From Nitrobacter sp. Nb-311A (GTDB taxonomy: Bacteria; Pseudomonadota; Alphaproteobacteria; Rhizobiales; Xanthobacteraceae): a DNA stretch of 64,000 bases. Made by a program: the position numbers and the translations under genes. The notes beneath the pieces are model-generated. The model worked only from the letters and a program-made list of their open reading frames with translations. It was not told the DNA's origin and did no database searches. Positions 50,880 through 60,500 of this stretch are shown here, piece by piece (positions within the stretch are counted from its first letter, which is position 1; every line of letters starts with the position of its first letter). Where the stretch lies: NCBI RefSeq assembly GCF_000152905.1, contig NZ_CH672416.1:330398-394397 (forward strand). The letters run 5' to 3'.

Positions 50880-53800
50880 AAGGCCTTTCAAGCAAACAGC
50901 TCGCCAACGTCGACATCGAACTCAAGGAGGCCATTTGCGACTCCTTGGTAAATGCGCTGGTTGCAAGGGTCAGCGGCAATGATGAGCGTGGCCGGACTAT
51001 CTTGGGCAATTCGCCGCGTCGCGGAATCTTCGCCGGGCAGTTGCTCCCGCGCTTCGATGTGGGTGGCGCGGTTGACGAGACCTCCGATATCCGGATCGCG
51101 GCGATCGGGATGGACCTCATTGTCAGAGCCGGCAGTGGCGCGACCATCCGGGTCACCCCGCGCTTTTCTGCATATGTGCGCGTCATTCCGCTTTGGCGGG
51201 ACCTGACTGCAGGCGGCGGCGAGCTCGATTTCGATTTCAGGCTGCTAAAGAGTATCCAGCAGCAGATCGACGATGCCATCAGAGCAGAACGCGTACCTGC
51301 GTTGCAAGCGGCCGGTGTTGATCGTCCCGATTGGAAAGGCATGGATGAAGCGAAGCGCGCAACCGTGCGCGCGCGGCGGACACAGATTCTCGCGGCAATC
51401 CGGACCAAAGCCTACGCGGCGCATGGCATCAAGCTCCTGTCCGGCGAACCTGAGAGTGAACCGGCTGATGCAGTTCTGCCGAACGACGGCGCAATAAGCG
51501 ATCCCAACATCCTCGACGACAACCCTCCCCAGCCCGCGCCGATCGCGCGCCTCGTGCGCGAAGGCCGTGCGATCCCGCTCGGCCTGGTTGATCCCGCGCC
51601 CGTTCCCGGCAAGTGGCGCCGGCTCGATCTGTCATTGCCGGCTATCGAATTTGCCAGTGACGCCGATGACGCCAGCCTCGCCGCGACAGTCGAGGCGTAC
51701 AACTCCTCGCTCAGGCAAGCGGTGGCCGCGCAACTGGAGGCGTGGGCCGCCGGCGACGGGTCGACCGAAGCTTGGCGTGATGCCGCAGTGCAGCCGGGCG
51801 AGACGCTTGACGAGGCCAAATGGACTGCGGCGACGGCCGCACTTGCCGCGCGGCCCGTTGAGCGCGCACGTGTTGTCCCAGACCTCTCCCGTGTGGTGGT
51901 GAAAGTAGAACGGCAAGCTGACTTCCTCGACCCCAGCCGCCTGTCGCTGCGGATCATGCTGGACAATCAGTCGCCCGAGCTCACGCCGCGGGACGCGCAG
52001 GGCCGCTGCAACACCGTTTTCTGCGCCAGCCTCTCGCTGCTGTTGCCCGAGGCCGCGCATCATCCGTTGCGACTCGACCGGGTGGAGCCGTCGTATCGTT
52101 TCCGCGACTATCTCGATTACCCGGCGATCGGCATCAATTGTGGTGTCGAGGCCCGGCGCGCTGAAGGCCACCTTGGGCTCGATACCACGGTGGCTCCTCG
52201 CTTCGCGCAGCCGCGCATCGTCGCGCGTCGCATTGATGTATCGTTCGAGTTCGTGGTTTTGAAGGACCAGGGCTTCGATCCGACTAAGCTGCTCGAATTG
52301 CCTCGATCCTACGTCAAATGGATTGATCGACAGGAATTGCGCCTCCGGGACACGGTCGGGGCAGATCTCGATCCAGCCGATGCGGAAATTGAAGCCGCGC
52401 GGTTGCGCAAGGACATTGCCGCTCAGCGTGCCGAGGCGCGCTACATTGAGCGCGGCATCGAAGTCCTGATGGCCTCGAAGATCGCATACGAGTGCTTATC
52501 TGGAGCGAGCCTGGCAGAACGAGAAGCGCTCGAGCGCAGGGCCGCGCCGTGGCGGGCGTGGACCATGACCAATGAAACTTTCGCGCTTCGCGACGAGTAT
52601 GACCCCAAGCGAGGTTGGCGCCTCTTCCAAATAGCCTTCGTCCTGGCACATGTGCCGGTCTTTGCCTCACACATGACTGAGTGGCGCGAATTCCACGACC
52701 CTGAACTCGACGAAGAAGGTGTCAGCCTCCTATACTTCCCCACCGGTGGCGGAAAGTCCGAGGCCTTCTACGGCGCTCTGCTGTTCGCCATGTTTCTCGA
52801 TCGTTTGCGCGGGAAGGATCGGGGCATCACAGCGATGATCCGCTACCCTCTGCGTTTGCTCACGCTGCAGCAGGCGCAACGCCTACTCAAGCTTGTTGTG
52901 CGAGCGGAGATTGTGCGCCGCAAGCACAAAGCTGGACATTGGCCCTTCGAGATGGGCTTCTGGGTTGGAAATCAGAACACGCCGAATCACTACCGCGCGT
53001 TCCGCGCCGATATCCCTCTTGCGAGCGATGAGGGGTTCACTGACGACAGCGAGCTCGATGGTAAATCCGGTAATGAGGAGCAACGCGCACAGGGTCGTCG
53101 CTACGTCGAGGCGCTCGAGGCGTATGACAAGATCCCCGAGTGCCCGATTTGCGGCAAGCCGACGGGTTTAAGGCGCGACGAAGGTGAAAGCCCGTTCGGC
53201 AAGCGCGCGGTAATTGTTTGCTTCAACGAAGGCTGCACATGGAATCGCGAGCATGGCGGGCGGCATCCCCTGCCGTTCTTGCTGACCGATGACGCGATCT
53301 ACGCTCGCGCACCGGCCATAGTCCTGGGGACAGTCGACAAGCTCGCGATGCTCGGACAACACACTGCGACAGTCAGCAAGGTGCTGGGCATGTTCGGCCT
53401 AGCTCGCAGGATGGACAGGTGGGGCAATTTCGATACGCCGCGGCGGGAGGACGACCTTCGGCGCGACCCCGCCGACGATGACTGCTTCAACGTCTTTCCG
53501 GCCTATGCCAACGGCCAACGCGTCTTCCACGATCCGTTCCCGTCGCTCATCATTCAGGATGAGGCCCACCTACTGGAGGAAAGCCTCGGTACCTTCAGCG
53601 GGTTGTTCGAGACGCTGCTGGAAACGGTCATGAAGGACGTAGCGGACATGGCGGGCGACGGACTTGAGGTCGCGCGTCGCTGGACGGGGGACGCGTGGGG
53701 CGCCCCACGTATGCCGAAGGTCATCGCAGCGACAGCCACGATCTCCGCGCCCGAGCGTCAGCTCGAGACCATCTATCAGCGTCTCCCGCTTCGTTTTCCA

Positions 53801-55222
53801 TACCCCGGGCCAGACCTCTACCACTCGTTCTTTGCCGAACCGGCCGACCCGCCTGCAGGCAATGGGGAACGCGTCGCGTTCACTGCAGCCCTTCCATTCA
53901 CAATGCGGCCCGAGCAGACTGCGCCCTGGATGCGGCTCTACGTGTCGCTTATGACGAACGACGCCACCCACACAGTGACCACGGTCGGCGTGCTGGCGGC
54001 GTTCCATGGCATCGTCACTTCCCTGTGGGATGGCTTGCTCGACGATAACCGCCGAGCGCCCACCGTGGCCTTGATCCGCTCGGCAATACCCCAGGGGACG
54101 GCGGGAGATTGGCACCGAGCGGCGATAGATCGCGCTATCGCCCGAGGCCGGGCAGACGAGATCATGGCTCTCGTCGACCTTCATCGTATCGCGCTCGCCT
54201 ACGTCACCAACAAAAAGGGAGGCGATCAGATCATCGACGCGTTGAGCGCCGCGGTCGAACACCAGCATAGGCGCATCGGAAGAGCGCATACGGCCTTCGA
54301 AAGCCGCCTTATTTCTGGCGGCATCGACATGAAGGACATCCAGGGGGTCATGGAGGATGCCGAGACCTCGTTCGAAGGTGCTATCTATCCCGACATTGCA
54401 ACGACCCTACGCAATATTGTGGCTACCTCCGCGATAAGCCACGGCGTGGATGTCGACCGATTCAACAGCATGTTCTTCGCCGGTTTGCCATCGGACATTG
54501 CCGAATATATCCAGGCTTCGAGCCGCGTCGGACGTACGCATGTCGGTTTTGTCATACTGCTTCCCACGCCCCAGAACCGCCGTGACCGCTACGTCATCGA
54601 GACCCATGACATCTTCCATCGTTTCCTTGAACGGATGATTGCGCCGCCGGCTGTCGAACGCTGGGCAGAAAACGCGATCAAGCGGACCATGGCCTCATAT
54701 GTCCAGACGTGGGCGATGCTACGCGAGGCGCGCGAGTTCATCGCGCAGGAGGACTGCAGAAAAGCAGAGGTAAACCACATGGATCAAATTAGCCGGTTTG
54801 CCACTCTGGCGCGGCGCAATCATGTGGCCTTCTGCGAGGCGCTTGGCGAATTCATGCTGCGGGCGAGCGGCTTCGCCGGAAGAGGAGCCTCAAAGCTGGG
54901 AACGCCCCACTACGCGGAGTTTTACCGTGCCCTTGTCGAGAAGCAGGTCGACACGTTCGTGCGCGACATCTCCAATCGGGGCACAATCGCGAGCCTGCGT
55001 GACTATTGGGATGACTTGCCGGCGTTTCGCCCTCCGATGACGTCGCTGCGAGATGTCGACGAGGCGGGGTACATTGTCGCCGCTGGTCGCGATCCGCTGG
55101 CCCGTGGGCGATCCACGGATGTAGACCGACAAGACCTCGCCAAGGTCATGCGCGCGATCAGGTCACAACGAGGGACGGCCTCGGAGATGGACGCGGACGG
55201 AGGCGGCTATGAGCGTGGGTAA
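50876..55222 (+). CDS. drmA: DISARM helicase DrmA
   Basis: 1448-residue superfamily 2 helicase. Walker A PTGGGKS is at residues 622-628, the DEAH box (D895-H898, QDEAHLLEES) and ATATISAPERQ (motif III) follow, and SSRVGRTHVGF near residue 1215 is motif VI. A CPIC (756-759) with later cysteines suggests a zinc site between the helicase motifs. The first 600 residues are a long unassigned region. DrmA with DrmB forms the core that loads on phage DNA ends in DISARM. It starts at a GTG overlapping the DrmE-like stop and overlaps drmB by 14 bp. Confidence 0.88.
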   Translation: MKGLSSKQLANVDIELKEAICDSLVNALVARVSGNDERGRTILGNSPRRGIFAGQLLPRFDVGGAVDETSDIRIAAIGMDLIVRAGSGATIRVTPRFSAYVRVIPLWRDLTAGGGELDFDFRLLKSIQQQIDDAIRAERVPALQAAGVDRPDWKGMDEAKRATVRARRTQILAAIRTKAYAAHGIKLLSGEPESEPADAVLPNDGAISDPNILDDNPPQPAPIARLVREGRAIPLGLVDPAPVPGKWRRLDLSLPAIEFASDADDASLAATVEAYNSSLRQAVAAQLEAWAAGDGSTEAWRDAAVQPGETLDEAKWTAATAALAARPVERARVVPDLSRVVVKVERQADFLDPSRLSLRIMLDNQSPELTPRDAQGRCNTVFCASLSLLLPEAAHHPLRLDRVEPSYRFRDYLDYPAIGINCGVEARRAEGHLGLDTTVAPRFAQPRIVARRIDVSFEFVVLKDQGFDPTKLLELPRSYVKWIDRQELRLRDTVGADLDPADAEIEAARLRKDIAAQRAEARYIERGIEVLMASKIAYECLSGASLAEREALERRAAPWRAWTMTNETFALRDEYDPKRGWRLFQIAFVLAHVPVFASHMTEWREFHDPELDEEGVSLLYFPTGGGKSEAFYGALLFAMFLDRLRGKDRGITAMIRYPLRLLTLQQAQRLLKLVVRAEIVRRKHKAGHWPFEMGFWVGNQNTPNHYRAFRADIPLASDEGFTDDSELDGKSGNEEQRAQGRRYVEALEAYDKIPECPICGKPTGLRRDEGESPFGKRAVIVCFNEGCTWNREHGGRHPLPFLLTDDAIYARAPAIVLGTVDKLAMLGQHTATVSKVLGMFGLARRMDRWGNFDTPRREDDLRRDPADDDCFNVFPAYANGQRVFHDPFPSLIIQDEAHLLEESLGTFSGLFETLLETVMKDVADMAGDGLEVARRWTGDAWGAPRMPKVIAATATISAPERQLETIYQRLPLRFPYPGPDLYHSFFAEPADPPAGNGERVAFTAALPFTMRPEQTAPWMRLYVSLMTNDATHTVTTVGVLAAFHGIVTSLWDGLLDDNRRAPTVALIRSAIPQGTAGDWHRAAIDRAIARGRADEIMALVDLHRIALAYVTNKKGGDQIIDALSAAVEHQHRRIGRAHTAFESRLISGGIDMKDIQGVMEDAETSFEGAIYPDIATTLRNIVATSAISHGVDVDRFNSMFFAGLPSDIAEYIQASSRVGRTHVGFVILLPTPQNRRDRYVIETHDIFHRFLERMIAPPAVERWAENAIKRTMASYVQTWAMLREAREFIAQEDCRKAEVNHMDQISRFATLARRNHVAFCEALGEFMLRASGFAGRGASKLGTPHYAEFYRALVEKQVDTFVRDISNRGTIASLRDYWDDLPAFRPPMTSLRDVDEAGYIVAAGRDPLARGRSTDVDRQDLAKVMRAIRSQRGTASEMDADGGGYERG

Positions 55223-57437
55223 GCGGGGCGGAGGAGACTGGCGGACCGCGAACCGGCGGCCAGCGGCCTTCGGCGGCGTGAGGCGCGAGGCTGAAATCCT
55301 CGAGCCCCCAACCATGTCGAGATCGCGCGTGCAAATAGCAGGGTCATACGCACCCGGGGTGCTCATGACCTGGGAGGGCGGAAAGGGCATCTGCCGCTCT
55401 GTACCGTTGGCAAACGACATCACCAAGCAACTTAACCGAACCACAATCGACCTCGTGTTCGAACACCTGAGCGACTCCGCCACCAACTGGCGTGACCGAG
55501 CCATGAAGGCGGTCCCCAACGCGCTTCCCGAGCTCGTTCTTGACGCCCCCTTCCGCGACTCAAGAACCGGCGAGGTCCGGATAGAGCGCGGTGATTTCCA
55601 GATGACCGGGCCGGACCGCGTCGGGTACGTCCCCTACCCGTTGCTTTACCGCTGCGGTATCTGTGGCTCGACGCGCGAGTACGAAAGCGTCGCCGATCAG
55701 GCGCGGCAGCCACTCCCCAAGAAATGCAATGGCCACGATGCCCGCTGGACGCAAGTCGACGTTGTCTACGTGCACTGGTCTGGTGAAATTCAACCTCTAA
55801 GTCCGTTCAACTTCAACTTCGACCCACAGACCGGAGGTACGCGCCAGATCAGAATGTGCACTTGCGGTTCGGCCAGCTTCAAGCTGCGCAACGAAGCTCC
55901 GGTATTCTCGGAATGGCGTTACGTTTGTGAAGGCTGTGGGGACGCGCGTTCGCTCAAGAAAGCTGATCCGGAGGTGCTCGCACGGCTACAGACCGAACAA
56001 AACGCCGGCGGGCGCGCCTTCCAGTGGATCGAAGTCAACATGCTGCCGGTGTCTTACCGCGCCAACTCGACCTTCTACCCCCAGCGCACTAGCTTCATCG
56101 AATTCCAGGACAGCTCTGTCGTTGAGCTGATGACCCCACCGCGCGCCGGAGAACTCGTCGCGAAGCTGGCCCAGATACATCACATTCCATTCGCTGAGCC
56201 ATCGGACGATGAGGTGCGAGTCATGGTTCAGGCCGATCCGACGCATGCTGGAGACTGGGACGACTACGTCAGTTTCCTCGACATGGCGCGGCGGGCGGAA
56301 GAAGGTGGTCGCCCAGAACGCGCGCGCGCATACCGCGACAATGCGCACGAGCTGCGCGAGGGTTGGTTCGCCGCCGGCATCGTCGAGCGTGGCAGACTTG
56401 GTAGCCCAGGCGTGCTCCAGGCCATCAACGTGCGTGAAGACTGGACACGCCGATACGACCCAATCCGACTTACCATTCAGCACAATGCGTTTATCCGTGA
56501 ACACATTGAAGAGGCGATGGCGCGACACGCGGCCGTTGACGTCATGGAGCCAGACATCACCCTAACCGACGTCGTCAATGACCCGCTGCGGAAGACGCGT
56601 TACCAAGCCAATATCGGCAACCTTCTCGAACATCTGGGCGTCGAGCGTCTGGTGATCGTCCGCAATCTGCCCATCTGCGAATTCAGCTTCGGCTATACCC
56701 GGGTCTCCGCTACGCCCGTCTACAAGCGAGAGCACCAGGGCATAAGCGTCGATATGCCGGTGCGCCTCAAGGCTTTCGATCAGCTTCCGGTCCAGGGAAC
56801 GAAGCGACCAATCTACATCACGCAGCAGCAAAACGAGGCGCTCTACTTCAAGCTGGACGAGGCGAGAGTGCTGCGCTGGCTGAAGGCCAACATCGTGGTC
56901 GACATTCCCGACGAGAGTTTAGGCCGGGCATATCTAGAACGGTATGAGGATTTTGGACCATTCTTGGAAATGTTCAAGGATCGTGAGGGTACAGGAGCCT
57001 ATCCACGCACGCTGCCGGCCTATGTTTACCTACTTCTTCATACCCTGTCGCACCAGATGATGCATTCGTTAGCTGACGCGTCCGGCGTCGACCGTGACGG
57101 CATTGGCGAGCACATTTTTCCCGCGGATCTTGCTTTCGTGATCTATCGCAAGGGTATGACGCCCGACCTCGGCAACATCTCGGCGATGTGGCGCAACCAC
57201 GCGGACGAATTCCTGCGCCGAGCTATCGCCCCACGCATGTTGAGATGCGGGTCCGGGAGTTTGTGCGACGCGAGAGGTGGAGCTTGCCCTGCCTGCGTGA
57301 TGGTGTCAGAGGTGAGCTGCATTGCCTCCAACCTGTTGCTGTCGCGCGCCGTACTCAAGGGCGGCAAGGGTCCCGAATGGGAGCCGAAGTCGGCGCCCGA
57401 TCTGGTTGGTTTCTTCGATGTAGCTCTTTCGAAATGA
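55209..57437 (+). CDS. drmB: DISARM protein DrmB (DUF1998)
   Basis: 742 residues. An N-terminal zinc-like CGICGS (C149, C152) is followed by a long central region. The C-terminal DUF1998 domain has LLHTLSHQMMHSLADASGV and GEHIFPADLAFVIYR, and a cysteine cluster C680-x5-C686-x6-C693-x2-C696 (CGSGSLCD, CPAC). It is DrmA's partner in DISARM. The start ATG 55209 lies inside the drmA end, and the stop overlaps drmC (ATGA), which shows tight coupling. Confidence 0.9.
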   Translation: MSVGKRGGGDWRTANRRPAAFGGVRREAEILEPPTMSRSRVQIAGSYAPGVLMTWEGGKGICRSVPLANDITKQLNRTTIDLVFEHLSDSATNWRDRAMKAVPNALPELVLDAPFRDSRTGEVRIERGDFQMTGPDRVGYVPYPLLYRCGICGSTREYESVADQARQPLPKKCNGHDARWTQVDVVYVHWSGEIQPLSPFNFNFDPQTGGTRQIRMCTCGSASFKLRNEAPVFSEWRYVCEGCGDARSLKKADPEVLARLQTEQNAGGRAFQWIEVNMLPVSYRANSTFYPQRTSFIEFQDSSVVELMTPPRAGELVAKLAQIHHIPFAEPSDDEVRVMVQADPTHAGDWDDYVSFLDMARRAEEGGRPERARAYRDNAHELREGWFAAGIVERGRLGSPGVLQAINVREDWTRRYDPIRLTIQHNAFIREHIEEAMARHAAVDVMEPDITLTDVVNDPLRKTRYQANIGNLLEHLGVERLVIVRNLPICEFSFGYTRVSATPVYKREHQGISVDMPVRLKAFDQLPVQGTKRPIYITQQQNEALYFKLDEARVLRWLKANIVVDIPDESLGRAYLERYEDFGPFLEMFKDREGTGAYPRTLPAYVYLLLHTLSHQMMHSLADASGVDRDGIGEHIFPADLAFVIYRKGMTPDLGNISAMWRNHADEFLRRAIAPRMLRCGSGSLCDARGGACPACVMVSEVSCIASNLLLSRAVLKGGKGPEWEPKSAPDLVGFFDVALSK

Positions 57438-58000
57438 CCGACGAGGTCCTGATCTCGCCGCGTGCAACCGCGAGGCTGGTTGTGACAATGCCGCCGGCGC
57501 CGAGTCGGCTTGCCGACGCACTCGCGGCTGATATCGCCAGCGACTATGTCACGCTTACGCCGACGACGGATGCCTTTCGGCACTTAGCACTGTTGGCACG
57601 CCAGAGGTTCACGGTCATGATTCCGTACATGGATCGGATTGGGGCAGACTGGGCCACTGAGTTGTTCGAGACTACGCAAGCCATAGAACGTATTCTGGTA
57701 ATCAGGGATGCTTCGCAGATCAGCGGCTGCGGCGAGGCGGGACGGCGGCTCGAAAGGGCGACGACCCGCATTATCGATTATGGAGGTGCTGGCCTCACAC
57801 AAGAGGCGTTCCACGCCAAGATCGTGCTAGCGGATGGCGTCGCGGCCTATGTGGGCTCGGCCAATCTGCTCCGGCGCTCGAAACTTGCTAACCTGGAATG
57901 CGGGATTCTAGTTGAAGGTCCTGCCGTGCATGCTGTCAAGATCCTGATCGATGCGGTTGTCAACATGGCGGCGGGAGCCAGAGCGGTGCCCGACATCTAA
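57434..58000 (+). CDS. drmC: DISARM phospholipase D-like nuclease DrmC
   Basis: 188-residue protein of the PLD superfamily with one HKD motif (H127-A-K129, D134 in HAKIVLADG) followed by AAYVGSANLLRRS. One-motif members dimerise to form the active site. DrmC is non-essential in some DISARM systems. The ATG at 57434 overlaps the drmB stop; the longer frame starts inside drmB. It is the last gene of the operon on this strand. Confidence 0.9.
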   Translation: MTDEVLISPRATARLVVTMPPAPSRLADALAADIASDYVTLTPTTDAFRHLALLARQRFTVMIPYMDRIGADWATELFETTQAIERILVIRDASQISGCGEAGRRLERATTRIIDYGGAGLTQEAFHAKIVLADGVAAYVGSANLLRRSKLANLECGILVEGPAVHAVKILIDAVVNMAAGARAVPDI

Positions 58001-58088
58001 AGAGCCGCTATGCTGCACACATCAACTGAACCCCGCCATCTCGCTGGTCGTCTCGATTGATATCATATTTCAGTCGACGACTGGTTAG

Positions 58089-58239
58089 TTAGGCATCCTC
58101 GCTGCGCTCGGGCGAGACGTAACGAGCGCCGCAATTTTGGGCAATCGTCGTCGCAGGTGGCAGACCAAATGCCCTCCCACTCGTAGTCGCAGCGATAGCA
58201 GTGATAGAAATTTCGGAATAACGGCATCGGCCAATCCAT
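58089..58239 (-). pseudogene. Small zinc-ribbon protein broken by a 1-base insertion
   Basis: From ATG 58239 the minus strand reads MDWPMPLFRNFYHCYRCDYE, then WEGIWSATCDDDCPK, after which an extra T (in the AATTGC near 58132) shifts the frame. Removing it gives CGARYVSPERSEDA and a TAA at 58091-58089, a typical end for this small CxxC/CxxxCxxC family. The four cysteine pairs suit a zinc ribbon. It lies next to the DUF2958 gene, with which such proteins often occur in integrative elements. The reading depends on one base. Confidence 0.55.
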
Positions 58240-58287
58240 CTTGAAGAAGCAGCGGCATCCGGTGCCGCTGCAAATTGATGTTAGATG

Positions 58288-58629
58288 CTACGCGACGATT
58301 CGTCCTTTGATCCGTGCCTCGTCGGCGTAGGTCGTGAGCGACTTGCACGCGACGAAGTGGAGGTCCCGTTCGACAGGTAAGCCGAGCGGCCCAGGAATCG
58401 ACATGATCTCGGTCAAGCTGACGTAACCGATCTCGGGACAACCCAAGCCTAAGTCGCAAAGTCCAAAAAACCGGTCCGGCTCATCCGGATCGCACTCCGT
58501 CAGTAGCCAGGTTGCGCCCGCATCCGGCGTGAACAATTTTACGACTGGAAAGGGATCGCGTTCGTCGACCAAGGCGTTGACAAGAAGGGCGACGCGATCT
58601 TCGACAGTGAGCAGATCTGTCTCAGCCAT
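58288..58629 (-). CDS. DUF2958 domain protein
   Basis: 113-residue protein of the DUF2958 family: VKLFTPDAGATWLLTECDPD, FGLCDLGLGCPEIGYVSLTE and LGLPVERDLHFVACKSLTTY are the recognised text. It is usually found on plasmids and integrative elements, function unknown. ATG 58629 overlaps the stop of the upstream nuclease-like gene (ATGGCTGA), so the two are coupled. The longer frame to 58872 is antisense to the other gene and is not used. Confidence 0.85.
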   Translation of the reverse strand: MAETDLLTVEDRVALLVNALVDERDPFPVVKLFTPDAGATWLLTECDPDEPDRFFGLCDLGLGCPEIGYVSLTEIMSIPGPLGLPVERDLHFVACKSLTTYADEARIKGRIVA

Positions 58630-59803
58630 GAAAGGTCTCCGCGATATCGGAGACTTCGGCTTGGCCGCCCGGTTGAGTGTGCCTGGTGCGGGATCCTGCT
58701 TTGCGAGGCCGCTTCTTGCTCTTGGCGACGGATGTTGCTGTCGTAGAATTCGGCGTCTCGCTGCCCGGCACCTTCGCCACAATGACAGCAAGAGCGGCGT
58801 CATAAACGCGCTGGAAGTCGCAGTAGCGCTTCCAAAGCTGCTCCGCCGTTTCTCGATCGCCCGCCACGTCAATAGCGTCGATGAATGTCTCCAGGGTGAA
58901 GTGCTGGAACCGGACCCTGGTAGGGTCGTCCTCCGAGAGCGGGAGCAGTTCGCTGGCGTAGACGCGGAAGGCGGCGTCGACGCGCCGGTTGAGGCGGGGA
59001 CCTACGCCAACGAACATCGCTCGCGGTGTGATGCCGTGATCGACCGCGAGTTGGGCGACGCAATGCTCTCGCATCAACTGCTCAATGAGCGGCGCTCGGA
59101 GAATTGCGCTCTCGGGATCCTTGTAAAGACGGACCTCTTTCAACGCCTCGCTATAGCGGTCGCGCCACCGGGCCACGTTGGTCGGTTCTTCCGAATACTT
59201 GACCTCGACGTATACGATGGCGGACTCGCCGTCTGGCGTCGTCACGTGAATGGCGACATCAAATGCGGTACGGTCGGCAAGGAAGCGCTCGTCGCGACGT
59301 CCCGGGGAATGTTCAAACGCGATGCGCTCGACGGAATGGACGAATTCGGGCAGCAATTGGCGGAAGACGTTTGTCGCCAATTTTGTATCGAGAGCGAGCG
59401 GACCGAAGGCATTCGCCACGAGGCACATGGACGTCAATGTGTTGGTCATGAGGCGATCTTCGTCGACCGCTGCATCGTCCTCGCGAAGCAGAAGAAACTC
59501 ACGGAGTGCCAGCAGGTGAACCTGGGGGGAGATGAAGTTCAGACCAGTTTCGGCCGCGTCGGCTCGAAGGTAGGAGCCGAGGTGGGCGCCGTGCTCTTTC
59601 ACGTCAGCGCTCGGAATGCCTTGATCATGCATCCACAAAATTTGGAGCAGGCGTGCGGCCCGCCGAAAGCGCGAGTCGATTAGGCAGTGCGAACCGTAAT
59701 GTTTAGCGATAGCGTCGCTGACGAACGGTGTCCGTCCGAGGCTGGCAGCTTTGGGAAGCGTCCCAATCTGGACTTCCGACGGAACAGTAGAAATTTTCGG
59801 CAT
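58622..59803 (-). CDS. PD-(D/E)XK nuclease-like protein
   Basis: 393-residue protein with D182 (AFDVAIHV) and YVEVKYSE (E200-x-K202), the D...ExK core of PD-(D/E)XK enzymes, preceded by helical EFVHSVERIAFEHSP. The C-terminus is a Lys/Arg-rich tail (SKKRPRKAGSRTRH). ATG 59803 with GGAG upstream was chosen; GTG 59827 is possible. It is transcribed with the DUF2958 gene. It resembles plasmid and island nucleases of unknown target, and could be restriction-like. Confidence 0.72.
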   Translation of the reverse strand: MPKISTVPSEVQIGTLPKAASLGRTPFVSDAIAKHYGSHCLIDSRFRRAARLLQILWMHDQGIPSADVKEHGAHLGSYLRADAAETGLNFISPQVHLLALREFLLLREDDAAVDEDRLMTNTLTSMCLVANAFGPLALDTKLATNVFRQLLPEFVHSVERIAFEHSPGRRDERFLADRTAFDVAIHVTTPDGESAIVYVEVKYSEEPTNVARWRDRYSEALKEVRLYKDPESAILRAPLIEQLMREHCVAQLAVDHGITPRAMFVGVGPRLNRRVDAAFRVYASELLPLSEDDPTRVRFQHFTLETFIDAIDVAGDRETAEQLWKRYCDFQRVYDAALAVIVAKVPGSETPNSTTATSVAKSKKRPRKAGSRTRHTQPGGQAEVSDIAETFHG

Positions 59804-59827
59804 CGATATCTCCACGAGAGTTGACAC

Positions 59828-60500
59828 GGGAGATTCAATCGAGGGCTGCCGATGTAGACGGCGATATGGAATCAGCCGAGAGCGATAGGCGCTCGGTTGC
59901 TACTAGTTTGAAGCAATCGTTGGCGTACCTCAGCAAGAAGGCCGGCGGTTTCAGGCCCGGTAGTGTCGGACCACCACGATGGTGGCTCAGGCCGGTTGGG
60001 CTGGCACCAAAAGGGGGCCGGATCCTAAATGGAATTCAGGATGAACAAGGTACTCGGGTGGAAGTATAAAGCCGGCGATTAGGTGAAGGGCAACGGACCG
60101 TCCTTCGGTACCATATTTTGCGGTCAAATCTAGAGTATTACCCCAGATCTTGGCTACCCTCTGAGCTATGCGCTCAAGCTCGATTAAGCCTGGGACATTT
60201 ACATAGGAGGCCGCCGCGGAAATCGTGGCCGCCTTTTCTATTCGTCGCGTCGGAAGACATTGTCGTGCAGGAATGGAAATCCATAACGAACAGTGCCAGC
60301 TAAATGCGCTTGAGCACGCTCCGAACCGAGCCCGGCTCTTTGACTTCGATTTTCAAGGCGAGCACCGCATCTAAATAGCGAAAACTGCGTTGAACCTCGA
60401 TCCCCTGCTAATAGTTGATCGAGTAAGTAGATGGCAAGGCCGACCAATAGCCGCCTCCATCCCGGATGCCGGTTTCCGCAAACCAAGTTAGTAAATTATC
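59828..60500. other. Non-coding region before the VapE-like gene
   Basis: About 670 bases with stops in all frames of interest. A short hairpin (CCACCA-CGA-TGGTGG, 59971-59985) and some A/T-rich text near 60120 are the only features. It could be the remnant of a mobile element or a control region, but I see no coding signature. Confidence 0.4.

Noticed and set aside
58085-58459. 124-codon minus-strand ORF over the DUF2958 gene
   Set aside because: Its first half is antisense-frame text of DUF2958; the second half overlaps the frameshifted zinc-ribbon gene in a wrong frame.
59821-60069. 82-codon + strand ORF in the gap before the VapE-like gene
   Set aside because: No SD, no similarity I recognise and odd composition; left as unexplained DNA.
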